DNA from: Streptomyces flavotricini
GTDB taxonomy: Bacteria; Actinomycetota; Actinomycetes; Streptomycetales; Streptomycetaceae
Reading direction: 5' to 3'
DNA length: 64,000 nucleotides
NCBI RefSeq assembly: GCF_020639365.1
Contig: NZ_JAINUL010000001.1
Location: 2,717,519-2,781,518 of the forward strand
The translations under genes were made by a program, and so were the position numbers. Below the pieces are notes generated by a model. The model had not been told where the DNA came from. It saw nothing but the letters and a program-made list of their open reading frames with translations, and searched no databases. Positions 37,498 to 48,335 of this stretch are shown one piece after another. Positions within the stretch are counted from its first letter, which is position 1; each line of letters begins with the position of its first letter.

Positions 37498-38385
37498 TCA
37501 GTGCTCGCGCGGGGCGGGGACCACGCGCTCGACCTCCGGGTGCACCGTCAGGAGCTGGCGCATGGCGTTCTCGGCGCCCACGGCGTCGCCGGCCGCGAGG
37601 GCCTCGACCATGCGCGCGTGGTGCGCGACGCACGTCTCGCTGGGACGGTCGCAGGCGGTGATGGGGCTGCCGGAGACCTGCAGGGCGGCGGAGACGATGC
37701 CGGAGAGGTGCTCCAGCATGCGGTTGGCCGCGACCTGGATGAGGAGCGCGTGGAACTCGTTGTCGGCGCGCGCGAAGGTGATCGCGTCGCCCTGGCCGAG
37801 GGCGTGGCCCATGATCTCGACCATGTCGGCGAGGCGCTGCTGGATGTCCGGGCGCCCGTGGCCGGCGGCGAGGCGGGCGGCGAGCGGCTCGATGGTCCAG
37901 CGGAGCTCGTTGAGCTCGCGGCGCTGGTCGTCGCGCTGGGGGCCGAAGGCGCGCCACTCGATGATGTCGGGGTCGAGCAGGTTCCAGTCGGCGACCGGCC
38001 GGACGCGGGTACCGACGTTGGGGCGGGCGCTGACGAGGCCCTTGGCCTCCAGTACGCGCAGCGATTCGCGGACCACCGTGCGGGAGACCTCGAAGCGCTG
38101 GCCGATCTCCTCGGGGACCAGGGGGCGGTCTGCGCCGAGGTCGCCGGAGACGATCATCTGGCCGAGCTGCTGGACGAGTTGGCCGTGCAGTCCGCGGCCG
38201 CGGCTGCCTGCCGCGCGGCGGCCCACCCGGCTCAACTCGACGTCGGCGCCGTCCCAGTGGGGCGCTGCGACGCGGTCGGTCCCGGAGGCCTCCGCGTAGG
38301 GGTAGCGGTCGAGTTCGCCCGGGCCGGCGAGGCCGGAGTCTGCATGGCGGGCGGCGGTCATCATGGTGTGCGCAAGGGTACTCAC
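37498..38385 (-). CDS. whiH: WhiH, GntR-family sporulation regulator
   Basis: This 295-residue protein fits WhiH, the GntR-family regulator needed for sporulation septation in aerial hyphae. It has a ~75-residue N-terminal extension (STLAHTMMTAARHADSGLAGPGELDRYPY), then a winged helix (LGQMIVSGDL...RFEVSRTVVRESLRVLEAKGLV) and a C-terminal FCD ligand domain with His residues in ADNEFHALLIQ and AHHARMVEAL. The GTG start at 38385 gives the length I remember for S. coelicolor WhiH and has AAAGGA upstream. The position next to hrdB is also as in S. coelicolor. A WhiG-like promoter lies about 90 bases upstream. Confidence 0.88.
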   Translation of the reverse strand: MSTLAHTMMTAARHADSGLAGPGELDRYPYAEASGTDRVAAPHWDGADVELSRVGRRAAGSRGRGLHGQLVQQLGQMIVSGDLGADRPLVPEEIGQRFEVSRTVVRESLRVLEAKGLVSARPNVGTRVRPVADWNLLDPDIIEWRAFGPQRDDQRRELNELRWTIEPLAARLAAGHGRPDIQQRLADMVEIMGHALGQGDAITFARADNEFHALLIQVAANRMLEHLSGIVSAALQVSGSPITACDRPSETCVAHHARMVEALAAGDAVGAENAMRQLLTVHPEVERVVPAPREH

Positions 38386-38477
38386 GAATCCTTTGTCGGT
38401 CGTGCCTGGATGACCCTTGAGGTCTTTGGTGAAAAGCACACGAAAGGGTGATCGGTGCCACCTACGCAATTGACGAC

Positions 38478-38503
38478 TTATCGTAAAGAACCGGGCTCTT
38501 TGC
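38478..38503 (-). promoter_or_regulatory. Candidate sigma-WhiG promoter of whiH
   Basis: On the minus strand TACGATAA (38478-38485) resembles the -10 element GCCGATAA of sigma-WhiG. GCAAA about 13-14 bases upstream resembles the -35 element TAAA. It would start transcription about 85 bases before the whiH GTG. whiH is a known WhiG target in S. coelicolor, which supports the assignment. Confidence 0.45.
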
Positions 38504-38590
38504 GGGGAGTTGTGGTCCGGTTCACGTGATGTGGACCGGATCGGTCCCTTTCAGACCCTCTCCGGCACCACATCGATCACCAACGGTCCT

Positions 38591-40360
38591 TCACCAACGG
38601 ACGCGGCTGCGCAGTCCTGTGAACGCATAGGCGCACAACAGAACCATCAGCGACAACAGCAGTGCCGTGCCGACGGGTTGGGCCATGACCCGCAGGGCGC
38701 CCAGGACCAGACGGTCCGCCTCGGGGGGCCACTGTGCCCAGGCCAGCCCGCGCAGCCGGGCCGCGAGCCCGCTCGCCGCGTACGCGGACGGCCCGTCCAG
38801 CGCCTTGCGTACCAGCGGCACGACGATGACCGGTACGGCGAGCACGGCGGCCAGGCCCGCGACCGCCGACCGGAAGACGCCTGAGGCCAGCACCCCGGCC
38901 CAGGCACAGCCGACGAGCAGTCCGGCCCAGCTCACCGCCGGGGAGAGCCATTCCCCGGGGGCGCGCAGCGGGCCGCGGTCGAAGACGAGTTTCAGCGCGG
39001 CGGCGTCGGCGGTGACCGCGAGCGCGCCGAAGGCCAGGGCGAGAGCGGCGCAAACCGCGAGCTTGGCGGCGAGCAGGCCCATGCGGCGCGGCACGGTGCC
39101 GCGGTCGGCGGCGAGCGCGGGGTAGCGGTACTCCTCTCCGAAGGCCAGGGCGCCGAGCAGTCCGGCGCCGAGGGCGGCGGGGGGCAGGGGCAGCAGCTCC
39201 GGCCAGGCGGCGAGCAGCCGGTTCTGCGGGGTGCCGCCGGCCCGGGCCAGCACCAGTGCGGTGACGGCGGAGACGGCGACGACCACGGCCGCGGTCAGGA
39301 GGGGCGTGGCGGTGCCGAAGACCCGGCACAGCTCGTAGCGCAGCGGCCGCAGCGGCCCGCCCATCCGGCGCACCGCGGAGGCGGGCCGTGTACTGCCGGA
39401 GGTGGCGGCGGAGCTCCTGGGTGCCGGGTCCGCGCCGTCCGGCTCCGTGCGCGCCTGCGGCACCGGCGGTACGGGCGGGCGCGGTGCGCCCGCGTCCCCG
39501 GTCTCGTCGGCGAGCTGGTGGACCAGCACGCCGTGCCGGAACGCCGCCTCGCCCACCTCCGCGCAGCTGCTGCCGTACACCGACAGGCGGCTGCCGCTCT
39601 CCTCGACGATCTCCACCGCGCGCTGGGCGGCCCGGGCCTCCCGGCCGAGCACGTCGGCCAGCCGGCCCGCGTACGGGCTGCGTACGGCGACCCGGGGCCG
39701 CAGCCGGGTCCGGGCGAACTCGGCCGCGTCCTGGTCGGCGACGAGCCGGCCCGCCGCGATGCTGACGACCCGGTCCGCGCTGCGGGCGGCCTCCTTGGCG
39801 TCGGCGGTGGTGAAGAGCACCGCGCCGCCCTGGGACGCGTGTCCGCGCAGCAGCCCGTGGAGCCAGCCGCTTTCGCGGGGCGAGAGCCCGGCGGCGGGTT
39901 CGTCGAGGAGCAGCGTGCACGGGTCGGCGAGCAGGGCCGCGGCGAGTGCGACCCGGCGCTCCATGCCGTACGAGAGCGAGCCGAGCCGCTGGTCGCGCAG
40001 GCCTGCGATGCCGACCACCTCCAGCATGGTGTCGGCCCGGGAGGCCGGCACCCCGGCGGCGGCGCACAGCATCCGCAGCTGGCTCAGGACGGTCCGCGAC
40101 GGGTTGCCGGGCACGTCGGCGAGCAGCACCCCGACCTCACGGCCGGGATACGGGATCCGGTGCAGCGGGCGGCCGCGGAAGTAGGTGACGCCGCGGCCCG
40201 GTTCGAGTTCGAGCATGAGCCGCAGTGCGGTGGTCTTGCCCGATCCCGGTTCGCCGAGGAGGGCGGTCACGGTTCCCGGGCGGGCCTCGAGGGTGAGGTC
40301 GTCCACCAGGGGCGGGAGGTCTCGACGGGGTGTGCTGGTGAGTCCGATGGCCTGGAGCAT
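38591..40360 (-). CDS. ABC transporter, ATPase fused to membrane domain
   Basis: A 589-residue single-chain half or full ABC exporter of unusual order: the ATPase comes first (about residues 1-220; Walker A GEPGSGKTT, signature LSYGMERRV, Walker B LLLDEPAAG). A Pro-rich linker (about 300-345) follows, then a C-terminal ABC-2-like membrane part with about six helices (TPLLTAAVVVAVSAVTALVLA onward). The signature sequence departs from LSGGQ. The chain is probably a dimeric exporter; substrate unknown. ATG 40360 has GAGAGAAG upstream. It is downstream of, but not clearly coupled to, the NrtR gene. Confidence 0.85.
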   Translation of the reverse strand: MLQAIGLTSTPRRDLPPLVDDLTLEARPGTVTALLGEPGSGKTTALRLMLELEPGRGVTYFRGRPLHRIPYPGREVGVLLADVPGNPSRTVLSQLRMLCAAAGVPASRADTMLEVVGIAGLRDQRLGSLSYGMERRVALAAALLADPCTLLLDEPAAGLSPRESGWLHGLLRGHASQGGAVLFTTADAKEAARSADRVVSIAAGRLVADQDAAEFARTRLRPRVAVRSPYAGRLADVLGREARAAQRAVEIVEESGSRLSVYGSSCAEVGEAAFRHGVLVHQLADETGDAGAPRPPVPPVPQARTEPDGADPAPRSSAATSGSTRPASAVRRMGGPLRPLRYELCRVFGTATPLLTAAVVVAVSAVTALVLARAGGTPQNRLLAAWPELLPLPPAALGAGLLGALAFGEEYRYPALAADRGTVPRRMGLLAAKLAVCAALALAFGALAVTADAAALKLVFDRGPLRAPGEWLSPAVSWAGLLVGCAWAGVLASGVFRSAVAGLAAVLAVPVIVVPLVRKALDGPSAYAASGLAARLRGLAWAQWPPEADRLVLGALRVMAQPVGTALLLSLMVLLCAYAFTGLRSRVRW

Positions 40361-40476
40361 CGCTTCTCTCGCGGGGGGTGAGACCGCTCTGCGGCAATGT
40401 GAGTACCGCAAACAAGATAACGCGATATGTCCGATTTTCGGGGTAACCGGGGCGCGTTCGCGCCCGTGTCGACGCG

Positions 40477-41223
40477 TCAGACTTCGGGGCGCAGCATCGG
40501 CGGGTTGAGCAGGGTCGCCCCGCCTGCCCGGAACAGCTGGGCGGGACGGCCGCCCTGACGGGTCGTCGTCCCCCCGGCCGGCACCAGGAATCCGGGCGTC
40601 CCGGTGACCTTGCGGTGGAAGTTGCGCGGGTCGAGGGCCACGCCCCACACGGCCTCGTAGACCCGGCGCAGCTCGCCGACGGTGAACGCGGGCGGGCAGA
40701 AAGCCGTGGCCAGCGAGGAGTACTCGATCTTGGAGCGAGCCCGCTCCACGCCGTCGGCGAGGATCCTGGCGTGGTCGAAGGCGAGCCCCGCGGCCGCCTC
40801 GTCCGAGGCCGCCAGGAGTTCGTCGATGGGGGCCCAGCGCGCGCTGTTGGCGTCTCCGCCGGCCCGGGGTGCGGGCAGGTCCGGAGCCAGGACCAGATGC
40901 GCGACGCTGACGACACGCATGCGCGGATCGCGCTTCGGATCCCCGTACGTGGCCAGCTGTTCGAGGTGCGCCCCGTTGCCCGCGCCCGGATCGGCCGGGT
41001 CGTGCGCGCACAGGCCGGTTTCCTCGGCGAGCTCGCGGGCGGCGGCCGCGGACAGGTCCTCGTCTCCTCGGACGAAGCCGCCGGGCAGGGCCCAGCGTCC
41101 CTGGAACGGCTGCTCACCCCGCCGGACGACGAGCGCACAGAGCGCGTGGCGCCGCACGGTGAGCACGACCAGGTCGACGGTGACAGCGAAGGGCGGATAG
41201 GCCGACGGGTCGTAGGGCGACAT
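40477..41223 (-). CDS. nrtR: NrtR-type Nudix-domain transcriptional regulator
   Basis: The 248-residue protein has an N-terminal Nudix fold with a fully intact Nudix box (G-x5-E-x7-RELAEETGL) and a C-terminal winged helix (about residues 155-235, including EAVWGVALDPRNFHRKV). This is the NrtR layout: an ADP-ribose-sensing repressor of NAD biosynthesis genes. Because the Nudix box is complete, hydrolase activity towards ADP-ribose is possible. No NAD gene is close by, so it probably acts on distant promoters and on itself; an inverted repeat 14 bases upstream of its ATG may be the operator. Confidence 0.83.
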   Translation of the reverse strand: MSPYDPSAYPPFAVTVDLVVLTVRRHALCALVVRRGEQPFQGRWALPGGFVRGDEDLSAAAARELAEETGLCAHDPADPGAGNGAHLEQLATYGDPKRDPRMRVVSVAHLVLAPDLPAPRAGGDANSARWAPIDELLAASDEAAAGLAFDHARILADGVERARSKIEYSSLATAFCPPAFTVGELRRVYEAVWGVALDPRNFHRKVTGTPGFLVPAGGTTTRQGGRPAQLFRAGGATLLNPPMLRPEV

Positions 41224-41236
41224 GCCGCGATCATAG

Positions 41237-41251
41237 TCGTCTGCCTGACGA
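41237..41251. promoter_or_regulatory. Candidate NrtR operator
   Basis: TCGTC-TGCCT-GACGA is a perfect 5-base inverted repeat with a 5-base spacer inside TAGTCGTCTGCCTGACGATA, immediately upstream of the Nudix regulator gene. Autoregulation by NrtR is known in other bacteria; the match to a Streptomyces consensus is untested. Confidence 0.45.
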
Positions 41252-41292
41252 TAAACAGAGCTTTGGTGATCCTGGAGGCGGCGGTCCCAAGG

Positions 41293-43260
41293 CTACCCGC
41301 CCAGTTGGAGCGCATCGGCCGCCTCCTCCACCATGCCGAGACCGAGCCGGCTGATCCGGACGGCGAACGGTTGCCCCGAGACCCGCAGGTCGCAGAAGCG
41401 CAGGGCGCCGAGCGGAGCACCCGGCAGAGGGACGACGGCGACGGTGCCCGCGGGGGCGTCGGGACGGATCCCGGCGAGGGCGGTCAGGGCGTGCACCCCG
41501 GCGGCCGCGGCCACCGCGGCGGGGCGGCAGGCCGCCGGATGCGGAAGGGGCGCGCTGCCCGCGGTGCGCTGCTCGGCGGCGTACATCTCCGGCAGCCGGT
41601 ACCCGAAGCTCTCCGCGGCGTCGAGCAGCCCCCGCAGCAGACCGGCGGCCTCCTTCTCGAAGCCGGCCTGGGCGAGCCCCGCGACGGCCACGGCGCTCTC
41701 GTACGCCCGCACCGCTCCGGAGCGGTGGCCGAAGGGGTTGTGGCCCGGCTCCCGGGACGCCATGCTCCGCAGTCCCCAGCCGGAATCCATGGCGGGGGCC
41801 CCGAGGAGGCGGGCGAGCTGTTCCGCGCGGACCCGGTCCAGCAGCCCGGGCGCGAGCAGCCCGCCGCCCAGCAGGCCGGTGTCCAGGAGGTGGGCCGCGG
41901 TTCCCGTCAGCCGGGGCAGTGGCCTCCCGTCGGGGTGCAGGGCCGCCGCGGGCCGGCCGCCGTCCGGGCCGTCGATCCAGAACCCGTCCCGGAAGCGCTT
42001 GCCGAGTGCGGCCGCCCATTCCCGCCACTCCTCGGCGCCGGGCCGGCCGCATCCGGCGAGCAGGTCGGCCCCGAGCAGCGCGGCCCGGTGGGCGTGGGCC
42101 TGGGTCTCGCAGCGCCGCGGCCCGGGATCGGGATCGGCCAGGAGGCCGTCCGGTCCCAGGGCTCCGCGCAGCCAGTCCAGGCACCGCTCGGCCGCGGGGA
42201 GGAGCCGGGCCACCTCCTCCTCGGGCATCCCCCAGCGCCGGGCCTCGGCGAGCACCGCCGGGAAGGCGAGGGTCGCCTCGGTGCCGGTGCACCCGGGCGG
42301 CAGCTGCGGCCCCGCCCCGCGCAGCGGCCCCGGAATCTTCCCGGCGTCGGGGCCCCGGCCGCCGGTCTGGGTCCGGGCCAGGGTGCGCAGGGTGGCAGCC
42401 GCGAGCCCGGTGCCGAGCGGCAGCGCCATCCTGGCGGCCCAGAGGGACTCCGCCGGAGCCAGTCCGAGCCGCCACGGCACCCCGGCGGCGGCGAAAGCGT
42501 CGGCCGGCTCCTCCCGGTCCCGCATCAGCAGCGCGCCGAGGTCCTCGACGCTGCGGCGGAACCAGGTCTCGACCCGCGGGTCGTCCCCCTCGGCCCGGGC
42601 GCCGGCCAGCGGATTGGCCACCTGCCCCGCCGGGGCCCGCGAAACGCGGTCCTGCGTGGTCCGCAGCTCGATGGTGCGGGACTCGCCGGGCCCCAGTTCG
42701 AGCTGCCAGCGCAGCAGCCCCGCCGAGGCCAGCGCGTCGTCCGGGGCCGGCTCGGCCGTGGTGACGGCCTGGGCCTCACCGCTGGTCCAGCGCAGCCCGG
42801 CGGCGTGCACCCCGGCCGGCAGCTCGGGCCCGGCCCGGCCGGCCGCCACCGCGGCCAGCTCGGCCAGGTCGGTGCCGAGCAGCAGCTCCACGGGCAGGCG
42901 CAGCGGCCGGGCCGTGAAACTCCGCACGGTGATCCGCTCGGTGCCGTCCGCGTGCCGGACCCGCTCCACCCCGATGTCGGGATCGGGGCCCGCTTCGGCC
43001 CCGGTACGGAAGGTCGCGGTGAAGGAGGCCCGGTCGGAACCGAGGCTGCGCCCCTGGACGGCGACCGGCTCCCGGCCACCGACCCGGAGCACGCAGCGGG
43101 AGAGCAGCCTGCGTCCGGAGCGGTAGATCCCGTCGATCCCGCGCCCGGTCAACTGGCCGTGTTCCGGCGAGATGACCAGGCAGGGTGCGGCGACGCAGAT
43201 GACGGCGCCGTGCACGGGCGGCAACTCGGTCCTGCGGGCGGGCGGTACGGAGGGGGCCAT
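41293..43260 (-). CDS. Glycogen-debranching-like (alpha,alpha)6-barrel glycosidase
   Basis: A 655-residue protein of the amylo-alpha-1,6-glucosidase/'glycogen debranching N-terminal domain' type. The first ~200 residues form the beta-rich N-terminal domain (HGQLTGRGIDGIYRSGRRLLSR is family-typical). The C-terminal half is a six-hairpin barrel with RTQTGGRGPDAGKIPGPLRG and DSGWGLRSMASREPGHNPFGHRSGAV. No signal peptide is present, so it is cytoplasmic. Substrate may be trehalose, glycogen or another alpha-glucan; this cannot be decided. ATG 43260 is the only plausible start. A 233-base gap without visible genes precedes it. Confidence 0.82.
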   Translation of the reverse strand: MAPSVPPARRTELPPVHGAVICVAAPCLVISPEHGQLTGRGIDGIYRSGRRLLSRCVLRVGGREPVAVQGRSLGSDRASFTATFRTGAEAGPDPDIGVERVRHADGTERITVRSFTARPLRLPVELLLGTDLAELAAVAAGRAGPELPAGVHAAGLRWTSGEAQAVTTAEPAPDDALASAGLLRWQLELGPGESRTIELRTTQDRVSRAPAGQVANPLAGARAEGDDPRVETWFRRSVEDLGALLMRDREEPADAFAAAGVPWRLGLAPAESLWAARMALPLGTGLAAATLRTLARTQTGGRGPDAGKIPGPLRGAGPQLPPGCTGTEATLAFPAVLAEARRWGMPEEEVARLLPAAERCLDWLRGALGPDGLLADPDPGPRRCETQAHAHRAALLGADLLAGCGRPGAEEWREWAAALGKRFRDGFWIDGPDGGRPAAALHPDGRPLPRLTGTAAHLLDTGLLGGGLLAPGLLDRVRAEQLARLLGAPAMDSGWGLRSMASREPGHNPFGHRSGAVRAYESAVAVAGLAQAGFEKEAAGLLRGLLDAAESFGYRLPEMYAAEQRTAGSAPLPHPAACRPAAVAAAAGVHALTALAGIRPDAPAGTVAVVPLPGAPLGALRFCDLRVSGQPFAVRISRLGLGMVEEAADALQLGG

Positions 43261-43493
43261 GGGTCGCCTTGTCTGGGCTGTCTGCGCTCCGGCCTGTTTC
43301 GCTGGGCGGCGGCGCGGCCGGGCCCCCGCCACCCTCCAGCTGAACGGCCCCGCCCCCGCCCGGGTCACGGGCCCGGGTGGTGGCTGGGCCCTTACTGGGC
43401 CGTGCCGGTGACGGAGCCCGCGCCGCAGGACGGCCACGGCCGCGCCCCGGATCCGCCGCACGGAACTCCCCGCACCCCGGCCCCGGTCCCGGC

Positions 43494-44756
43494 TCACTGC
43501 TCGCTCCCCGCGGCGCGGCGGCGCTCCCGGCGGGGCTTCGCATCCCGGCGCCCCGGAGGGCGGGTGGTGGCGGCCACGCGGCCCCGGCGCGGTTCCCGGC
43601 GCCGCCGCTCCTCCCGCAGGCAGGCCCGCAGCCCCTCCGGGTCGATGCCCTCGTTGCAGGCGTGGTGGAGCAGCTGGGCGAAGCGGTAGTCGGCGTCGGC
43701 CCGCAGGGCCAGCCCGAGGGCGATCCGGGCTGTCGGCTCGTCCCCGGCGGACCACGAGACCCAGCCGGCGAGGGTGAGCGGGGCCGCCGCGTGCTCGCCG
43801 TAGGCGCCGACGCAGCGGCGGGCCAGCGCCCGCCAGAGCCGCAGGGCGGGGGCGGCCTCCTCGCCCTCCATCCACTCGGCGGCGATGTCGCGGATCGCGC
43901 GGTCCTGGAGGCCGAGGATCACGGTGGCGGCCTCGTCGTGCCCCAGCAGCGCGTCGTCCCACTCGTCGGCCCCCGGTCCCCCTTCGACGGGTGGGGTGAG
44001 GGTCATCCGCCGCATCAGGGTGCGGGCCAGCGTGACCGTCTCCGCGCCGACCTCCTCGCGGGTGGCGCCGTCGAGGATCTTCGGCACGAGGGCGGCTGCC
44101 GCCCGGTCCAGGGCCCGCTCCATCTCCGCCGCGACGCCGCCGCGCAGGGGTGCCAGCCGGCCCTCGATCTCCCGGAGGGAGCCCCGGACCTGGAGTCCGG
44201 CGAAGGTGGCCGTCGCCGCCATCACCGAGGTGCCGGTCGCGGCCAGCGGGCTGCCTTCCGCGGGACAGCACCGCTCGTCGGGGCAGCAGTAGGACCAGTA
44301 CCGGCCGGCGGAGAGGCACAGCGCCTCCATCACGGGCACGTCGAGCGCGCCGCAGGCCAGCCGGATGCGCTGGGCCAGCGGCCGTAGCCGGGTCATGACC
44401 CGCTGGCCGCTCTCGCCGTCCGCCGGGTCCTGGCAGAGGAAGACGACGATGCCGTCGGGCTTGGCGCCGCGCCGTTCACTGCCGCGGACCAGGCAGTCGG
44501 CGACCTGACGGGCGGTGTCGTCCCATTCGGCCGGGGCCGTGGGGATGCCGACGCGGAGCCGACCGCCGAAGCGTCCGCCCTCGCCGTGCACGGTGACCAT
44601 GACGAGGGAGTCGGTCGGATGGAATCCGAGCATGTAGGGCAGCGCGTCGGCCAGTTCGGCCGGGCTGCGCAGGGTGATCCGGGGAGGGAGGGCTGGTTCG
44701 GACGGGCTGATGGCGGGCCGGTCGGACGGGGTGCGGGATTCGCGGTCGTTCGTCAT
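43494..44756 (-). CDS. DUF4192 family protein
   Basis: The 420-residue actinobacterial protein belongs to DUF4192: near the N-terminus RITLRSPAELADALPYMLGFHPTDSLVMVTV is the hallmark of this family. The middle contains CCPDERCCP, a cysteine cluster that might bind metal, and the C-terminus is a basic, Arg-rich tail (RRREPRRGRVAATTRPPGRRDAKPRRERRR) that could contact nucleic acid. No catalytic motif is known. ATG 44756 is used; a TTG or other start further upstream is possible. A long palindrome with DnaA-box-like arms lies 38 bases upstream. Confidence 0.82.
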   Translation of the reverse strand: MTNDRESRTPSDRPAISPSEPALPPRITLRSPAELADALPYMLGFHPTDSLVMVTVHGEGGRFGGRLRVGIPTAPAEWDDTARQVADCLVRGSERRGAKPDGIVVFLCQDPADGESGQRVMTRLRPLAQRIRLACGALDVPVMEALCLSAGRYWSYCCPDERCCPAEGSPLAATGTSVMAATATFAGLQVRGSLREIEGRLAPLRGGVAAEMERALDRAAAALVPKILDGATREEVGAETVTLARTLMRRMTLTPPVEGGPGADEWDDALLGHDEAATVILGLQDRAIRDIAAEWMEGEEAAPALRLWRALARRCVGAYGEHAAAPLTLAGWVSWSAGDEPTARIALGLALRADADYRFAQLLHHACNEGIDPEGLRACLREERRRREPRRGRVAATTRPPGRRDAKPRRERRRAAGSEQ

Positions 44757-44793
44757 GCCCCGACGGTCCCGCCGACGGCCCGATCCCGAAAGC

Positions 44794-44829
44794 CCTGTGG
44801 ATAACTGTTGATCACTCAACATCCACAGG
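44794..44829. repeat. Long palindrome with DnaA-box-like arms
   Basis: CCTGTGGAT (44794-44802) and ATCCACAGG (44821-44829) are perfect inverted arms, with a second stem GTTGA/TCAAC (44807-44811, 44816-44820) inside. On the minus strand the left arm reads TTATCCACA, an exact classical DnaA box. The opposite arm is CATCCACA-like. The structure lies between recQ and the DUF4192 gene and may also fold as a hairpin in RNA. Confidence 0.6.
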
Positions 44830-44928
44830 TTTCACGGCACCCTTGACGCAACGTCAGAGCCTGCGGGTTCCATGGGGACATGAACACGCATCAGAGGCCG
44901 CGCAGCCCTTCTCCGCCCGGACCGGGGC

Positions 44929-47088
<2,160 letters not shown>

Positions 47089-47458
47089 GCCCCCCATGCA
47101 ACCGGATGGCACGGACAATCGGCCAATTCACCCAGTGTGAGAAGTGCGTCGCTGAACGTCCGCCTGCCGGACGTACGCTCCCCCCGGCCTCGATCCTGTC
47201 CTCAAAGGGGTGTTTCCGCTGGTACTGGGGCTTCAGCCGTAGTCGGATGAGTCATCTTCGGCTTGACGGGGCAAGGATATGAACGGCATACCGGCGAATT
47301 CCGGTCGGCGGCGCCAATTGCTCGTTGCCGCGGGCTCACGGGCCACGCGAGAATTGGCATGCTCCCGCTCGGCCGGACGGCGCTCTCCCAGGCCGCGCCG
47401 CGGCGCGCCCGCACGACAGCTGTGCCCGTCCGCGGGCGTACAACCCGAAGGGAGGACC
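47089..47458. other. Divergent intergenic region upstream of recQ
   Basis: These 370 bases separate recQ from the plus-strand gene at 47459. ACGTCCG-cctgc-CGGACGT (47156-47174) is a perfect 7-base inverted repeat and a candidate operator. TTGACG (47263-47268) with CATACC 18 bases later (47287-47292) is a possible plus-strand promoter. An open frame continues upstream from 47459 to an ATG at 47280, but its residues look random and Arg-rich and were not included in the gene. Confidence 0.4.
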
Positions 47459-48091
47459 GTGGCCTTCGGATTCGCCCCGCCCTCGACGTCGTCACTGACA
47501 ATGGCAGCCGGCGCCGCCAGCCGGCACGGCAGACTGCTGGAGCCCTCCGAGTGGACCGCGGCGGGCATTCCCCTGCTGCGCAATCCGCGCGAGGTCGTCC
47601 ACGGGCTGCACTCCCGGCACGGCCCGGCGCCATCGACCGCGGTGATCGCCGTGCTCGGCCCCGAGGAGCGGCTCGTCGCGAGCGCCTCCTTCGTCCGCCG
47701 CTCGGCCTCGGCCGACGGCTGGGACTACCGCAACGCCCTGCTCGCGGCGCTGCGCCGGGTCATCCCGCACGACCTGCGGCGCCGGACCCCGGTGCGGACC
47801 GCGGTCCTGCTGTACTGCCGCGAGGGCGACGAGCGGTGGACCGAGGAGGACGGCGCCTGGATGTGGGGGCTGCGGGACGCCTGCACCCTGCACGGGCTGC
47901 GCTGCGGCGCGTACATCACGCTGACCCGCGGCGGCTGGCAGGTACTGGGCGAGGGCCGGGGCGGCAGGCATCCCAGCTCCGACTCTCGGCCCGAGCACCT
48001 CGGCGACACCGTGGCCGAATTCCCTGCGGTGGCCCTGCGCACCGGAGGCGCCGCGACCGAGGTCATGCGGAGCCGTACCGCCGCACGCTGA
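47459..48091 (+). CDS. Conserved actinobacterial protein of unknown function
   Basis: A 210-residue protein that I do not recognise. GTG 47459 is strongly supported by GAAGGGAGG just upstream, giving AFGFAPPSTSSLTMAAGAASRHGRLLEP at the N-terminus. There are no membrane helices or signal peptide. The middle shows alternating strands and helices (STAVIAVLGPEERLVASASFV, RTAVLLYCREGDERW, LHGLRCGAYITLTRGGWQVL), compatible with a compact alpha/beta domain. It is divergent from recQ and far from the next gene, so it is probably monocistronic. Confidence 0.75.
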   Translation: MAFGFAPPSTSSLTMAAGAASRHGRLLEPSEWTAAGIPLLRNPREVVHGLHSRHGPAPSTAVIAVLGPEERLVASASFVRRSASADGWDYRNALLAALRRVIPHDLRRRTPVRTAVLLYCREGDERWTEEDGAWMWGLRDACTLHGLRCGAYITLTRGGWQVLGEGRGGRHPSSDSRPEHLGDTVAEFPAVALRTGGAATEVMRSRTAAR

Positions 48092-48284
48092 GGACGCGCC
48101 GCACGCCGGGAGCCCCGGCCGGGCGCAGCCCGCGCGGCGCACCGCAGGCCGCGGGACTCCGAAGGCCGGTACGCCGAAGGCCGCGGGACGCCGAAGCCCG
48201 CCCGCGCGCCGTTCCCGTACGCGGGCAGCCCTCACGGCCGTACACCCTGGATCGGGCGTACGGCTGGTCAGGCCTCGGGCTTCA

Positions 48285-48309
48285 GCGGGGCCGGTCCGAC
48301 CGGCCCCGC
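48285..48309. terminator. GC-rich hairpin between convergent uncharacterised genes
   Basis: GCGGGGCCGGTC (48285-48296) and GACCGGCCCCGC (48298-48309) are perfect inverted arms; in RNA the innermost pairs would open into a small loop. It is 27 bases downstream of the minus-strand gene stop and may serve both convergent genes. Confidence 0.65.
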
Positions 48310-48335
48310 CCCTTGCCCGCGCCGGGTACGGGGCG

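Noticed and set aside
43261..43493. A gene in the gap between the glycosidase-like and DUF4192 genes
   Set aside because: No frame there has a ribosome site or recognisable residues; the sequence is GC-rich with imperfect repeats only.
47280..47458. An N-terminal extension of the unknown protein at 47459 starting at ATG 47280
   Set aside because: The 60 extra residues are Arg/Ser/Pro-rich without pattern, and GTG 47459 has a far better ribosome site.
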